NCBI RefSeq assembly: GCF_001612615.1
Contig: NZ_BDAU01000008.1
Coordinates: forward strand, 124,001 to 188,000
Source: Nocardia amikacinitolerans NBRC 108937
Lineage (GTDB): Bacteria > Actinomycetota > Actinomycetes > Mycobacteriales > Mycobacteriaceae
Direction: 5' to 3'
Length of the DNA stretch: 64,000 bases
The position numbers and the translations under genes were made by a program. This document shows positions 48,178 to 56,136 of this stretch, one piece after another. Under the pieces are notes generated by a model. It was given only the letters and a program-made list of their open reading frames with translations. It had not been told where the DNA came from and did no database searches. Each line of letters starts with the position of its first letter. Within the stretch, counting starts at the first letter, position 1.

Positions 48178-49328
48178 AGGAGATTCCTGTCGGCGACCTT
48201 CGCGACATCGCGCTCGCCTTGTCGCCGCCAGCGGTATCGCAATACCTTGCCGCGCACGATTGGGAACTCGAGGCTCGCGTTCAGGATGTGAAAGAGATCT
48301 GGCGGCTGCCGGGCGAAGACGGTCCACTGGGTCGAATAATGTTGCCGCTCGCCACTGATTACGTGGACTTTCCCAGGCGCTTCCGAGAAACGATGCAAAC
48401 ACTCGCGACCATCTACGACTGGGACCCGGCGCAACTGGTCGAACGCATCGCCGCCGCACGTGCCGACCTGTTCTTCGTGCGACTCGACCAGGAAATGATC
48501 GACGGCACGATTCCCTTCCGGCAGGCGGAAACAACCTTGGAAGCTTTGTTCCGGATGATGAAGGCGGCCGCGACCACCGCGGACGATCCGACCCATTCGC
48601 ACCGAGGTCGTCGATCGGCCACCGTGACGGAATTCCTCGAGGAGAATATTCGTCTGGGGCATACCAAACGGGGCAGCTTCGTGTTCACGGTCGTCTCCCG
48701 CCTCGGTGATGGGATGTCCACGGAGACAGATGGAAAGCCGCAGGTGTCATTCCCCCGGGCGGCGATGGCGACGCTCGCCAAGGGCTTGCAATCGACGCGC
48801 ACGCTGGCGTTGCAGTGGGACGATCGCGCTCTGGAGCGCTCCGGCGAGTTGGGATTGAGTGCCAACTTGGTGGAGTCGGTCTGGGACCTCACTCAGTCGC
48901 CGGACTTACGGGCGTTGGACCTGTCGTTCGATTGGGCAGCGGGCGAGCCGGCGCCGACGCTGGAAAGTTCACGGATCGTCATCGATCGTGACGCGATGGC
49001 TGGATTGCCGCGGGTGCGTGAGCGCTTGGTTCGCAGTGAGGAACCGCCGCGGTACGAATCATTACTGGGTATCGTCCGAACGTTGAACCGTGACGACCTT
49101 GGGGACGGGGGCGAGGAGGCCACCAGCATTGTCCTGTCCACACACGTAGACGGACGCTCGCGGAAGGTCCATGTTCCGCTGGCCGGTACCGACTACGAAT
49201 GGGCGATCGCCGCACACCAGTCCAAGAGGCCGCTCGTGGTTTCCGGGAATCTGTCGTTCGAACGGGGGGCTTGGCGTCTGACCGGCGATATCACTGTGGA
49301 CCGCAGGCTTTCGGAGCGTTCCAGCTGA
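48174..49328 (+). CDS. Unknown protein coupled to the DUF4365 gene
   Basis: 384 residues, GTG 48174 with AAGGAGGT 5 bases upstream, inside the end of the DUF4365 gene (GTGA overlap). I do not recognise a named family. Seen: an N-terminal segment with YLAAHDWELEARVQDVKEIWRL and FPRRFRETMQTLATIYDWDPAQLVERIAAARAD (to ~100), a central SATVTEFLEENIRLGHTKRGSFVFTV, and a C-terminal part rich in beta-like sequence (STHVDGRSRKVHVPLAGTDYEWAIAAHQSKRPLVVSGNL). No signal peptide or membrane helix. The strict coupling implies it works with the nuclease-like protein, for example as a sensor or partner; this is inference. Confidence 0.65.
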   Translation: MKEIPVGDLRDIALALSPPAVSQYLAAHDWELEARVQDVKEIWRLPGEDGPLGRIMLPLATDYVDFPRRFRETMQTLATIYDWDPAQLVERIAAARADLFFVRLDQEMIDGTIPFRQAETTLEALFRMMKAAATTADDPTHSHRGRRSATVTEFLEENIRLGHTKRGSFVFTVVSRLGDGMSTETDGKPQVSFPRAAMATLAKGLQSTRTLALQWDDRALERSGELGLSANLVESVWDLTQSPDLRALDLSFDWAAGEPAPTLESSRIVIDRDAMAGLPRVRERLVRSEEPPRYESLLGIVRTLNRDDLGDGGEEATSIVLSTHVDGRSRKVHVPLAGTDYEWAIAAHQSKRPLVVSGNLSFERGAWRLTGDITVDRRLSERSS

Positions 49329-49345
49329 CACCTCACCGCATTCGG

Positions 49346-50203
49346 TCAGCTGCTGTGCAACGTGGTGAGCAAGGTGGTGAGGATGGGGGAGCGGCGGGTG
49401 TCGTCGCGGAGGACGGCGCAGACGGGGATGCGGAGGCGGTGTTCGGCGAGTTGGAGGACGACGAGTCCTTCGGTGGGGCTCTGGGCGTAGAGGACGGTCC
49501 ACGCTTCGGGGCGGTTGATCAGTTCCATGGTCGCGGTGTGGTCGGGCGGGATCGGCGGGCCGAAGGTGGGGCCGACGGGCAGGTCGGCGAAGGCGCTGCG
49601 AATGATGTTGTGCAGCAGCACCTGTTCCTGTTCGGGCGGCAGCAGCAGCGGGTAGGAACTGAGGTCGTTGAGGGTGACGGTGTCGCGGGTGGCCAGCGGA
49701 TGATTGCTCGAGGTGGCGATCACGAGATCCTCGACCCAGAGCTGTTCCACCATCAGCCCCGGCTGGTCGACGCGCCCGCGGATCAGCGCGAGATCGCAGT
49801 CTCCGTCCGCGACGGCCGTGATGCGTTGGCGGAAGGGCTTGATCACGAACTCGATCTCCGCGTCCGGGTGCGCGGCGCGCGCGGCCGCGATGGCGGACAG
49901 CGAGCGGCTCGCGAAGGACATGTTGGCCGCCAGCCGGATTCGCGGCCCGGAGGCCCGAACCGCCGCGCGGATGGCGGATTCCAGGCTCAGCATCTGCTTA
50001 GCGAGGGGAAGTAGCCGGGTGGTCGCGTCGGTGGGGACGACGGCCCTGGTAGAGCGCTCGAACAGCGGCACGCCGAGGTCGCGTTCGAGCCGGGCGATCT
50101 GATGACTGATCGCCGACTGCGAGATGAAACATCGGGCCGCGGCCCTGCTGAAGCTCAGTTCTTCGCAGACCGCGACGAAGTACGCCAGCTGCCGAAGCTC
50201 CAC
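49346..50203 (-). CDS. LysR-family transcriptional regulator
   Basis: 285 residues. N-terminal HTH MELRQLAYFVAVCEELSFSRAAARCFISQSAISHQIARLERDLGVPLFERS and a substrate-binding domain (IRLAANMSFASRSLSAIAAARAAHPDAEIEFV ... GDCDLALIRGRVD). GTG with AGGAGC upstream. Divergent from ndh with a 112-base gap, so it probably controls ndh. Its stop converges on the DUF4365-module gene with 17 bases between. Confidence 0.93.
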   Translation of the reverse strand: MELRQLAYFVAVCEELSFSRAAARCFISQSAISHQIARLERDLGVPLFERSTRAVVPTDATTRLLPLAKQMLSLESAIRAAVRASGPRIRLAANMSFASRSLSAIAAARAAHPDAEIEFVIKPFRQRITAVADGDCDLALIRGRVDQPGLMVEQLWVEDLVIATSSNHPLATRDTVTLNDLSSYPLLLPPEQEQVLLHNIIRSAFADLPVGPTFGPPIPPDHTATMELINRPEAWTVLYAQSPTEGLVVLQLAEHRLRIPVCAVLRDDTRRSPILTTLLTTLHSS

Positions 50204-50231
50204 GACTAGCTCCTACTCATGAGCAATCCAG

Positions 50232-50251
50232 ATAAGAGTCATCTTCATTAT
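50232..50251. promoter_or_regulatory. LysR-type box candidate in the LysR/ndh gap
   Basis: ATAAGAGTCATCTTCATTAT is a partly symmetric, AT-rich 20-mer with ATAA/TTAT ends between the divergent genes. Suggested only by position and symmetry. Confidence 0.35.
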
Positions 50252-50315
50252 GCGCCGTAACGGCTGAAATATCTGCGTTCCCGATGACGGTTGGTAATGA
50301 GAGAAGGAGGCTGTC

Positions 50316-51587
50316 ATGGAACACGCAGATGTGGTCGTCGTCGGATCGGGATTCGGGGGGCTGGCCGCCGCCAAGCAACTCGCCAAGTCGGGAATCGACT
50401 TCGTACTCATTTCGAGCACGCCGGAGCACCTGTTCCAGCCGTTGCTCTACCAGGTCGCGACGGGTGTGCTGGCATCGCACGAGATCGCGCCGCCGATCAA
50501 GTCGGTGCTGCGCAGGCACAAGGAAGCCGATGTGCGCCTCGGCAAGGTCGTCGCCATCGATCCGGACCAGGCGATCATCACCTACGAGAACGATGGTGTG
50601 CCGCATCACATTCGGTACGGCTCGCTGATCGCGGCCACCGGCGCCTCGCAGTCCTATTTCGGCCGTGACGATTTCGCCGAGAAGACCTTCGCCCTCAAGA
50701 CCATCGACGACGCGAAACTGCTTCGCGCCCAGATCGAACGCGTCTTCGCCGAGGCCGCGACCGCGGACCCCGAGACCAAGAACAGGCTGCTCAGCTTCGT
50801 GGTGGTCGGCGCGGGCGCGACCGGTGTCGAGGTGGCGGGCCAGCTGAAGGAGCTCGCGAAAAGGTACTACCACCAGGAGGTTTCGGTCACCCTGGTGGAG
50901 GGTGCAGGAGAGGTGTTGCCGCCCTTCGGTGGTGGGCTCTCGGAGTACGCGAAGAAGTCGTTGACCGGAAGCGGCGTCGAGGTGCTCGTCGACACGTTCG
51001 TCACCGACATCGAACCGGGCAAGGTCACCGTCAAGGACAAGGCGGGCGTGGAGCGCAAGATCGGCGCCGAGACCGTGGTCTGGTCGGCGGGTGTGCAGGC
51101 GGGCGGGTTCGCGAAGATCCTGGCCGAGGCCACCGGCGTCGAGACCGACCGCGCCGGACGGCTGCTGGTCAACCCCGACCTCACCGTCGCGGGCTACGCC
51201 GACATCTACGCCATCGGCGACATGACCTCGCTCAACGGCTACCCCGGCCAGTCGCCGGTGGCCATGCAGGAGGGCAGGCACGCCGCCGACATCATCCGCC
51301 GCAAGAAGCAGCCCGGCACCCCGTTCAAGTACTGGGACAAGGGCAGCATGGCGGTGATCAGCCGGTTCAGCGCGGTGGTGAAGCTCAACGAGAAGATCAC
51401 CTTCCGCGGCGTGATCGCCTGGGTCATGTGGCTCGCGGTGCACCTGCTCTACCTGGTCGGCTTCCGCAACCGCTTCGCGGCGGTGGCCTCGTGGCTGGTC
51501 GCCTTCATCGGCAGCGGCCGCCCCGGTTTCGACGAGGTGGAATCGAGCCCGACGCAGGCCCGCGCACCGGAACGCGTCGCAGCCTGA
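50316..51587 (+). CDS. ndh: Type II NADH:quinone oxidoreductase (NDH-2)
   Basis: 423 residues. FAD-binding VVVGSGFGGLAAAKQLA (residues 6-22), SSTPEHLFQPLLYQVATGVL, second nucleotide-binding site VVVGAGATGVEVAGQL, YAIGDMTSLNGYPGQSPVAMQEGRHAADII. A C-terminal hydrophobic segment (GVIAWVMWLAVHLLYLVGF) is the usual membrane anchor. Non-proton-pumping entry of NADH electrons into the quinone pool. ATG with GAAGGAGG upstream. Belongs to the insertion between etfA and the GNAT gene. Confidence 0.95.
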   Translation: MEHADVVVVGSGFGGLAAAKQLAKSGIDFVLISSTPEHLFQPLLYQVATGVLASHEIAPPIKSVLRRHKEADVRLGKVVAIDPDQAIITYENDGVPHHIRYGSLIAATGASQSYFGRDDFAEKTFALKTIDDAKLLRAQIERVFAEAATADPETKNRLLSFVVVGAGATGVEVAGQLKELAKRYYHQEVSVTLVEGAGEVLPPFGGGLSEYAKKSLTGSGVEVLVDTFVTDIEPGKVTVKDKAGVERKIGAETVVWSAGVQAGGFAKILAEATGVETDRAGRLLVNPDLTVAGYADIYAIGDMTSLNGYPGQSPVAMQEGRHAADIIRRKKQPGTPFKYWDKGSMAVISRFSAVVKLNEKITFRGVIAWVMWLAVHLLYLVGFRNRFAAVASWLVAFIGSGRPGFDEVESSPTQARAPERVAA

Positions 51588-51599
51588 GCGCACCCGAAC

Positions 51600-51633
51600 C
51601 GATCGCACCGATGCGCGCGCATCGGTGCGATCG
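51600..51633 (+). terminator. Intrinsic terminator of ndh
   Basis: A perfect 34-bp palindrome (arms CGATCGCACCGATGCGC... and reverse complement) begins 12 bases after the ndh stop and is followed by CCGTTTCC. Functionally a ~15-bp stem with a GCGC loop. Confidence 0.8.
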
Positions 51634-51816
51634 CCGTTTCCGGGCGCTGAAAGGTTGCGTAAGCAGGGGAAAGGCGACTCCACGACGCGTCGATGCTAAC
51701 GCTGTGCGTCGGGTCGGTGAACCTTGGGTGTGACCGGCGTCTCGTTAACCTAGCCTGCATCGCCACGCAACTTCGAGGTTGCCCCGACGCAGTGTCGGAC
51801 TGGCTTCATCACGGAT

Positions 51817-52641
51817 ATGACTATTTCGTCCGTGCTGACAGCCCCGGCTCCGACGGACTCGGGGGTGGAACGGTCGCGCTATTCGCTGGTCGTCTCGTCC
51901 GACGCCGAGCACAGGGAGGCGGCGCAGCGTCTGCGCTACGGCGTGTTCGCCAACGAGCCGGGCTTCCGCATCCCCGACAACGGCACCGGACTCGACGCCG
52001 ACCGCTTCGACGAGCACTGCGACCACCTGCTGGTTCGCGACGACGTCACCGAGCAGTTCGTCGGCTGCTACCGGATGCTGCCGCCGGACAAGGTCGCCGC
52101 GGCGGGCGGGTACTACACGGCCACCGAATTCGACCTCGCCCAGCTCGATCCCGAGGGTCAGCGGATCGTCGAGATGGGCCGGGCGTGTGTGGTGCCCGAC
52201 CACCGCAACGGCTCGGTGCTCACCCTCATGTGGGCGGGCATCCTGCACTACATCCAGCTCACCGGATACGAGTGGGTGATGGGCTGCGTGTCGGTGCCGA
52301 TGCAGGACTCCCCTGCGGATCCGGCGGGCGTCAACGTGCGCGGCGTGCGGGACATGCTGCTCGGACGGCACGCCTCCGACCCGGAGCGACGGGTGCACCC
52401 GCACCGTCCGGTGGTCGTCGACGGCAAGACGCTCGACGAGCTCACCCCGCCCTCGCGGCCCAAGCTCCCGCCACTGCTGCGCGGCTACCTGCGCCTCGGC
52501 GCGGAGATCTGCGGCGAGCCCGCGCACGATCCCGATTTCGCGGTCGCCGACTTCGTCGCGCTGCTCGGCCTGGACACCATCAACACGCGATACCTGGACC
52601 GACTACAGGGCGCTGCCGCGGCCTTCGACGGGGGGCGGTGA
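51817..52641 (+). CDS. GNAT-type N-acyltransferase (OlsB/FeeM-like)
   Basis: 274 residues. RYSLVVSSDAEHREAAQRLRYGVFANEPGF, DEHCDHLLVRDDVTEQFVGCYRML, IVEMGRACVVPDHRNGSVLTLMWAGILHYIQ and WVMGCVSVPMQD form the pattern of ornithine-acyl-ACP N-acyltransferase/autoinducer-synthase-like GNAT enzymes. Together with the PlsC-like gene overlapping its end, it resembles OlsB-OlsA of aminolipid (ornithine lipid) synthesis; in M. tuberculosis the pair is Rv3027c-Rv3026c. The product is inferred. Confidence 0.9.
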   Translation: MTISSVLTAPAPTDSGVERSRYSLVVSSDAEHREAAQRLRYGVFANEPGFRIPDNGTGLDADRFDEHCDHLLVRDDVTEQFVGCYRMLPPDKVAAAGGYYTATEFDLAQLDPEGQRIVEMGRACVVPDHRNGSVLTLMWAGILHYIQLTGYEWVMGCVSVPMQDSPADPAGVNVRGVRDMLLGRHASDPERRVHPHRPVVVDGKTLDELTPPSRPKLPPLLRGYLRLGAEICGEPAHDPDFAVADFVALLGLDTINTRYLDRLQGAAAAFDGGR

Positions 52642-53765
52642 GGACCGTGGTCTTCGAGGCGCCGCCCGCACAGGCCGTGCACGCGTGGATGCCGTCGAGC
52701 CCCTGCGGGCCCGGCTGCATCGAGCCGATCGGTGAGATCGGCACGGCGCGGGTGGTCGCCCGCGCGCTCGGCGTCGCCGGGCTGCTGCTGACCTATCCGA
52801 TGTGCCACCTCGCGACACCCGCGGGACGGCGCGAAAACCTACAGCGCGAATACGCGCGGATGCTGCTGCGCTGTCTCGGGATGCGACTGCGCGTGGTGGA
52901 CAAGCGGATTCCCACCGATCCGGTGCCCGCCGAGCGCGCTATCGCCTCCCGCGTCGGCGCCGAACGCGCCGCGTCCGCGGCCGCCACCGCCGACGTCCGC
53001 TACGCCGATCGCGGCACCGGCGTGCTCGTGGTGACCGGGCACATCGGCTGGACCGACGTCGTCGCGCTGGCCGCCGTGCAGCCGCTCGGATTCGTCGCGC
53101 GCGCCGATCTGATCGACTGGCCGCTGCTCGGCGGGTTGGCGAAGCTGATGCGCGTCATCCCGATCGAACGCGAGCGGCTGCGCCAGCTGCCCGGCATCGT
53201 CGCCCAGCTCGGCGAGCGCCTCGCCGCGGGCGAGCGCGTCGCCGTCTTCCCGGAGGGCACCACCTGGTGCGGCCGCGCCTACGGCACCATGCGGCCCGCC
53301 CTCTTCCAGGCCGCGATCGACACCGGCACTTTCGTGCAGCCCGTGCGCCTGCGCTACCTGGACGGGCACGGCGACCGCTGCACCGTCCCCGGCTTCGTCG
53401 GCGAGGACTCCTTCGGTGACTCGGCGATGCGCGTCTTGCGTTCCCGCGGCATGATCGCCGAGATCGTCCTCGAGCCGCCGGAGTACCCGGGCCTTGACCG
53501 CAAGGATCTGGCCCGCCGTTGCGAGCTGGCCGTGCGCGGCGACGAATTGTCCTGCCACGGAATGAACGACACCCGGTGGATCGAGGCCACCGCGACCCGG
53601 GTGGAGGACCCGGCGCCCGCCGAACCGACGGCGCCCGCGGTCACGCACAGCGGCGTGGACCGGCGCGGACTGCGCAGCCGCGCGGTCGCGGTCTTCCGCG
53701 GTCGGGGTCGTGCACCGGAGCACGCGCCGCGCACCGAGGCGGCATCCGACAGCGCCCGCGCCTAA
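52638..53765 (+). CDS. 1-acyl-glycerol-3-phosphate acyltransferase-like (PlsC/OlsA)
   Basis: 375 residues. Acyltransferase block I GHIGWTD (H135-x4-D140) and block III FPEGTT (204-209), preceded by a hydrophobic segment RVVARALGVAGLLLTYPMCHLA. The C-terminal ~60 residues are a basic, Ala/Pro-rich tail. The GTG start overlaps the GNAT stop in GTGA, so the two are translationally coupled and probably act in sequence (N-acylation, then O-acylation) at the membrane. Confidence 0.9.
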   Translation: MRTVVFEAPPAQAVHAWMPSSPCGPGCIEPIGEIGTARVVARALGVAGLLLTYPMCHLATPAGRRENLQREYARMLLRCLGMRLRVVDKRIPTDPVPAERAIASRVGAERAASAAATADVRYADRGTGVLVVTGHIGWTDVVALAAVQPLGFVARADLIDWPLLGGLAKLMRVIPIERERLRQLPGIVAQLGERLAAGERVAVFPEGTTWCGRAYGTMRPALFQAAIDTGTFVQPVRLRYLDGHGDRCTVPGFVGEDSFGDSAMRVLRSRGMIAEIVLEPPEYPGLDRKDLARRCELAVRGDELSCHGMNDTRWIEATATRVEDPAPAEPTAPAVTHSGVDRRGLRSRAVAVFRGRGRAPEHAPRTEAASDSARA

Positions 53766-54046
53766 CGCGGTCGACCGCCGCTACGACCTCGGTGGGACTA
53801 CCGAAAGGCGGCAAACGGCATGCGGATCGTCGGCGAAACATAGCGGCCCGGCTGCCCTGCTGCCAGAGTCGATCAGCGATTCCGGCAACCCAGCGCACAC
53901 CTCGGCGGCGCTGCCGGAGCTGGCCACCCGCATCTCGGGCCGACCGTCGGTGTGGAGGGTCGGCGGCACGCTCGCCACCGTCGATCGAGCCAGCCCACGC
54001 GCCACACTCGATGACGATGAGCCGCCGACCCGGGGTAAGCCGTGTG

Positions 54047-54610
54047 TCAGTGTTCGTCCGGCACGGCGGCAAGCGCTGCTCGTGCCGCCTGCTCGAAGGG
54101 AGCCGTGTCGGCGCTGGCACGGCACAGCACTTGCGCGCCTTCGAGGAGCGCGATCAGCAACTGGGCCAGCTCGGCCGCCTTGTCCGAGCGCATTCCGGCA
54201 CCCTCGAGAGCTGCGGTGAGCCGGGCGTTCCAGGAGGCGAAGACCGTTGCGGCGATATGGTGCAGCTCCTTGCCCTCGTCGCTGTTCGCAACCGTGATCG
54301 CCGCGATCGCACAACCGCAGCCGCGGGCGGCGTCCTCGACAACGGGCTGCGCGAATCCCAGGAATGCTTCGACCACCGCACGAGGGGTGGCGCCGGACAG
54401 GTTCGCGAGCCGGTCGGTCACTTCTTGCCCGTGCAGACGCGCGGCCTCGGCCACGAGTTCGGTTTTTCCCGCCGGAAAGTGGTGATATATCGCTCCGCGC
54501 GCGGCACCGCTGTGAGCAAGTACCTCGGTGAAGGACAGTGCCGCCATGCCATGCCTGCGCAGGCCGTCCACGGCGGCATCGATCATGCGGGCACGAGTGG
54601 GTTTGGTCAT
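54047..54610 (-). CDS. TetR-family transcriptional regulator
   Basis: 187 residues from ATG 54610 (GGAGGAG upstream). HTH: RARMIDAAVDGLRRHGMAALSFTEVLAHSGAARGAIYHHFPAGKTELVAEAA; C-terminal TetR_C domain (VVEAFLGFAQPVVEDAARGCGCAIAAITVANSDEG) of the LmrA/YxaF-like group. Divergent from a tautomerase-PfpI pair with CTAGTA/TACTAG sites between, so it probably represses them and itself. About 280 bases between it and the PlsC-like gene show no gene. Confidence 0.92.
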   Translation of the reverse strand: MTKPTRARMIDAAVDGLRRHGMAALSFTEVLAHSGAARGAIYHHFPAGKTELVAEAARLHGQEVTDRLANLSGATPRAVVEAFLGFAQPVVEDAARGCGCAIAAITVANSDEGKELHHIAATVFASWNARLTAALEGAGMRSDKAAELAQLLIALLEGAQVLCRASADTAPFEQAARAALAAVPDEH

Positions 54611-54665
54611 CGATTGGGGCTCCTCCACTTGACTAGTACGACCATCCTAGTAGATGATCCTCTCG

Positions 54666-54683
54666 CTAGTACGTACATACTAG
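54666..54683. promoter_or_regulatory. TetR operator candidate (CTAGTA-N6-TACTAG)
   Basis: Perfect 6-bp arms around CGTACA, in the divergent gap 37 bases before the tautomerase GTG. A second CTAGTA (54633) and CCTAGTA (54646) lie nearer the TetR start, so the regulator may bind two sites. Confidence 0.6.
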
Positions 54684-54720
54684 TGGCCGTATCCGCCGTA
54701 GAGACAAGGACACATCTGCC

Positions 54721-55155
54721 GTGCCTTTCACCGTCATCGCCCCTCGTGGAGTACTCACCGAAACCGGTGAGACACAACTCCTGCCACAACTCGTCGAGGC
54801 CCTGATCGAGACCAGCGGGCTGACCGGCAACACCTTCTTCACTCCCGTGGTCGGTGCTCATCTGCACATCCTCGAGCCCGACCACGTCTACACCGGCGGG
54901 AAGAATCGCCCTGTCCTGCTGATCGAACTCAAATTGCCCGGCATCGGACTGCCCACCGTGTCCGACCGCGCGAGCTTCATCACCACGGTCACCGCGATCG
55001 CGGCCGAGCACACCGTGCCGGGCCACCCTCTCGACGACATCTGGGTCAACATCAGCTATGCCGCCGACGGCGGCTGGGGTATCGCAGGCGTCGCCTATAC
55101 CAACGACGCCCTCGTCACCGCCATCACCTCCGCTGAAACCGCTTCGGCTTCCTGA
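54721..55155 (+). CDS. Tautomerase-family protein
   Basis: 144 residues. The start GTG is followed by Pro (PFTVIAPRGVLTETGETQLLPQLVEALIETSG), which after Met removal gives the N-terminal catalytic Pro of the 4-oxalocrotonate tautomerase/MSAD superfamily. Length fits a two-motif long tautomerase. Substrate unknown. Operon with the PfpI-like gene 70 bases downstream. Confidence 0.8.
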   Translation: MPFTVIAPRGVLTETGETQLLPQLVEALIETSGLTGNTFFTPVVGAHLHILEPDHVYTGGKNRPVLLIELKLPGIGLPTVSDRASFITTVTAIAAEHTVPGHPLDDIWVNISYAADGGWGIAGVAYTNDALVTAITSAETASAS

Positions 55156-55225
55156 CCGATCCGCCCTTCGTGCCGTCTGCCGACCCTGGGGGCGGCACGA
55201 AGGGTTTCGACACGAAAGAAAGCTT

Positions 55226-55807
55226 GTGACAACAACTCTCGACGGACGGTCGGTCGCCTTTCTCGTCGCCAACGAAGGGGTGGAACAGGACGAACTCGTT
55301 CACCCGTGGAACGCCCTGCGCGCTTTGGGGGCCCATGTGGTCCTGATCGCACCCGAACTCGGATTCGTGCAGGCATTTCATCACCTCGACCGCGCCGATC
55401 GATTCACCGTGGATCTGCGCACCCTCGACGCCACCGCCGCCGCCTACGATGCTTTCGTCCTGCCCGGCGGTGTGGCCAATCCCGACATCCTGCGCCGCGA
55501 CAAGGCAACTCATCGAATCCTGCGCGCCGCTGATCGTGCGGGATTGCCCATCGCCGCGATATGCCACGGCCCGTGGACACTCATCGACGCAGAACTGGTC
55601 GCCGGCCGTACGCTGGCCGCCTGGCCGAGCCTGGCTACCGACCTCGTCAACGCGGGCGCACGGTGGACACCCGACCGCGTCCATGTCGACGGCACGCTCA
55701 TCACCGCCCAAGGACTCGACGACGTCGAGCAATTCACCCGGCGGCTGGTCGAGTCACTCACCCGCACGACCTCGCCGACATCGACGGAGCTCGCCCCTGA
55801 ACCCTGA
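55226..55807 (+). CDS. DJ-1/PfpI family protein
   Basis: 193 residues: VAFLVANEGVEQDELVHPWNALRALGAHVVLIAPE, YDAFVLPGGVANPDILRRDKATHRILRAADRAGLPIAAICHGPWTLIDAELVAGRTLAAWPSLATDLVNAGARW. The nucleophile Cys is in AICHGPW. Such proteins are deglycases, chaperones or isocyanide-hydratase-like hydrolases; which one is open. GTG with GAAAGAAAG upstream. Confidence 0.9.
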   Translation: MTTTLDGRSVAFLVANEGVEQDELVHPWNALRALGAHVVLIAPELGFVQAFHHLDRADRFTVDLRTLDATAAAYDAFVLPGGVANPDILRRDKATHRILRAADRAGLPIAAICHGPWTLIDAELVAGRTLAAWPSLATDLVNAGARWTPDRVHVDGTLITAQGLDDVEQFTRRLVESLTRTTSPTSTELAPEP

Positions 55808-55825
55808 ACGGCAGAACTCTGTTGG

Positions 55826-55914
55826 GTCGTGTTGTCCAGCGAAACGGATTCGGCGGCGTTGCGCCCGGCCGTGCCGTAGCCGATCAAAATGATGCGCGCG
55901 CTCAGCGGCGCTCT
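55826..55914 (-). pseudogene. Fragment resembling a TrkA/K+-channel NAD-binding domain
   Basis: On the minus strand ARIILIGYGTAGRNAAESVSLD starts like the Rossmann domain of K+-channel regulators (I-I-x-I-G-Y-G-T-x-G-R) but has no start codon at its head and decays after ~30 residues. The rest of the 55808-56136 gap shows no gene. Proximity to the K+ uptake genes makes a remnant of an older K+ gene plausible. Confidence 0.35.
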
Positions 55915-56136
55915 CCTGGTCACGTGGCGATAGGTGTTCCTACGCCGACCAGGCTTTCCGGCACTCGGCGCGCAACAGTAACAGCCGAGTCGGTGCCGAA
56001 GCTCGATCTCCAGCGGTCGTCGTGGCGTTGATTGCTTGGATGCGGCTTTCGCAGTAGTTTCCGGCGAGTTGTCCAACCAGGCACGTTTGGGCAGCATGCG
56101 ACGATCGACCGCCACGCCCAAAGACAGGAACCGCAC

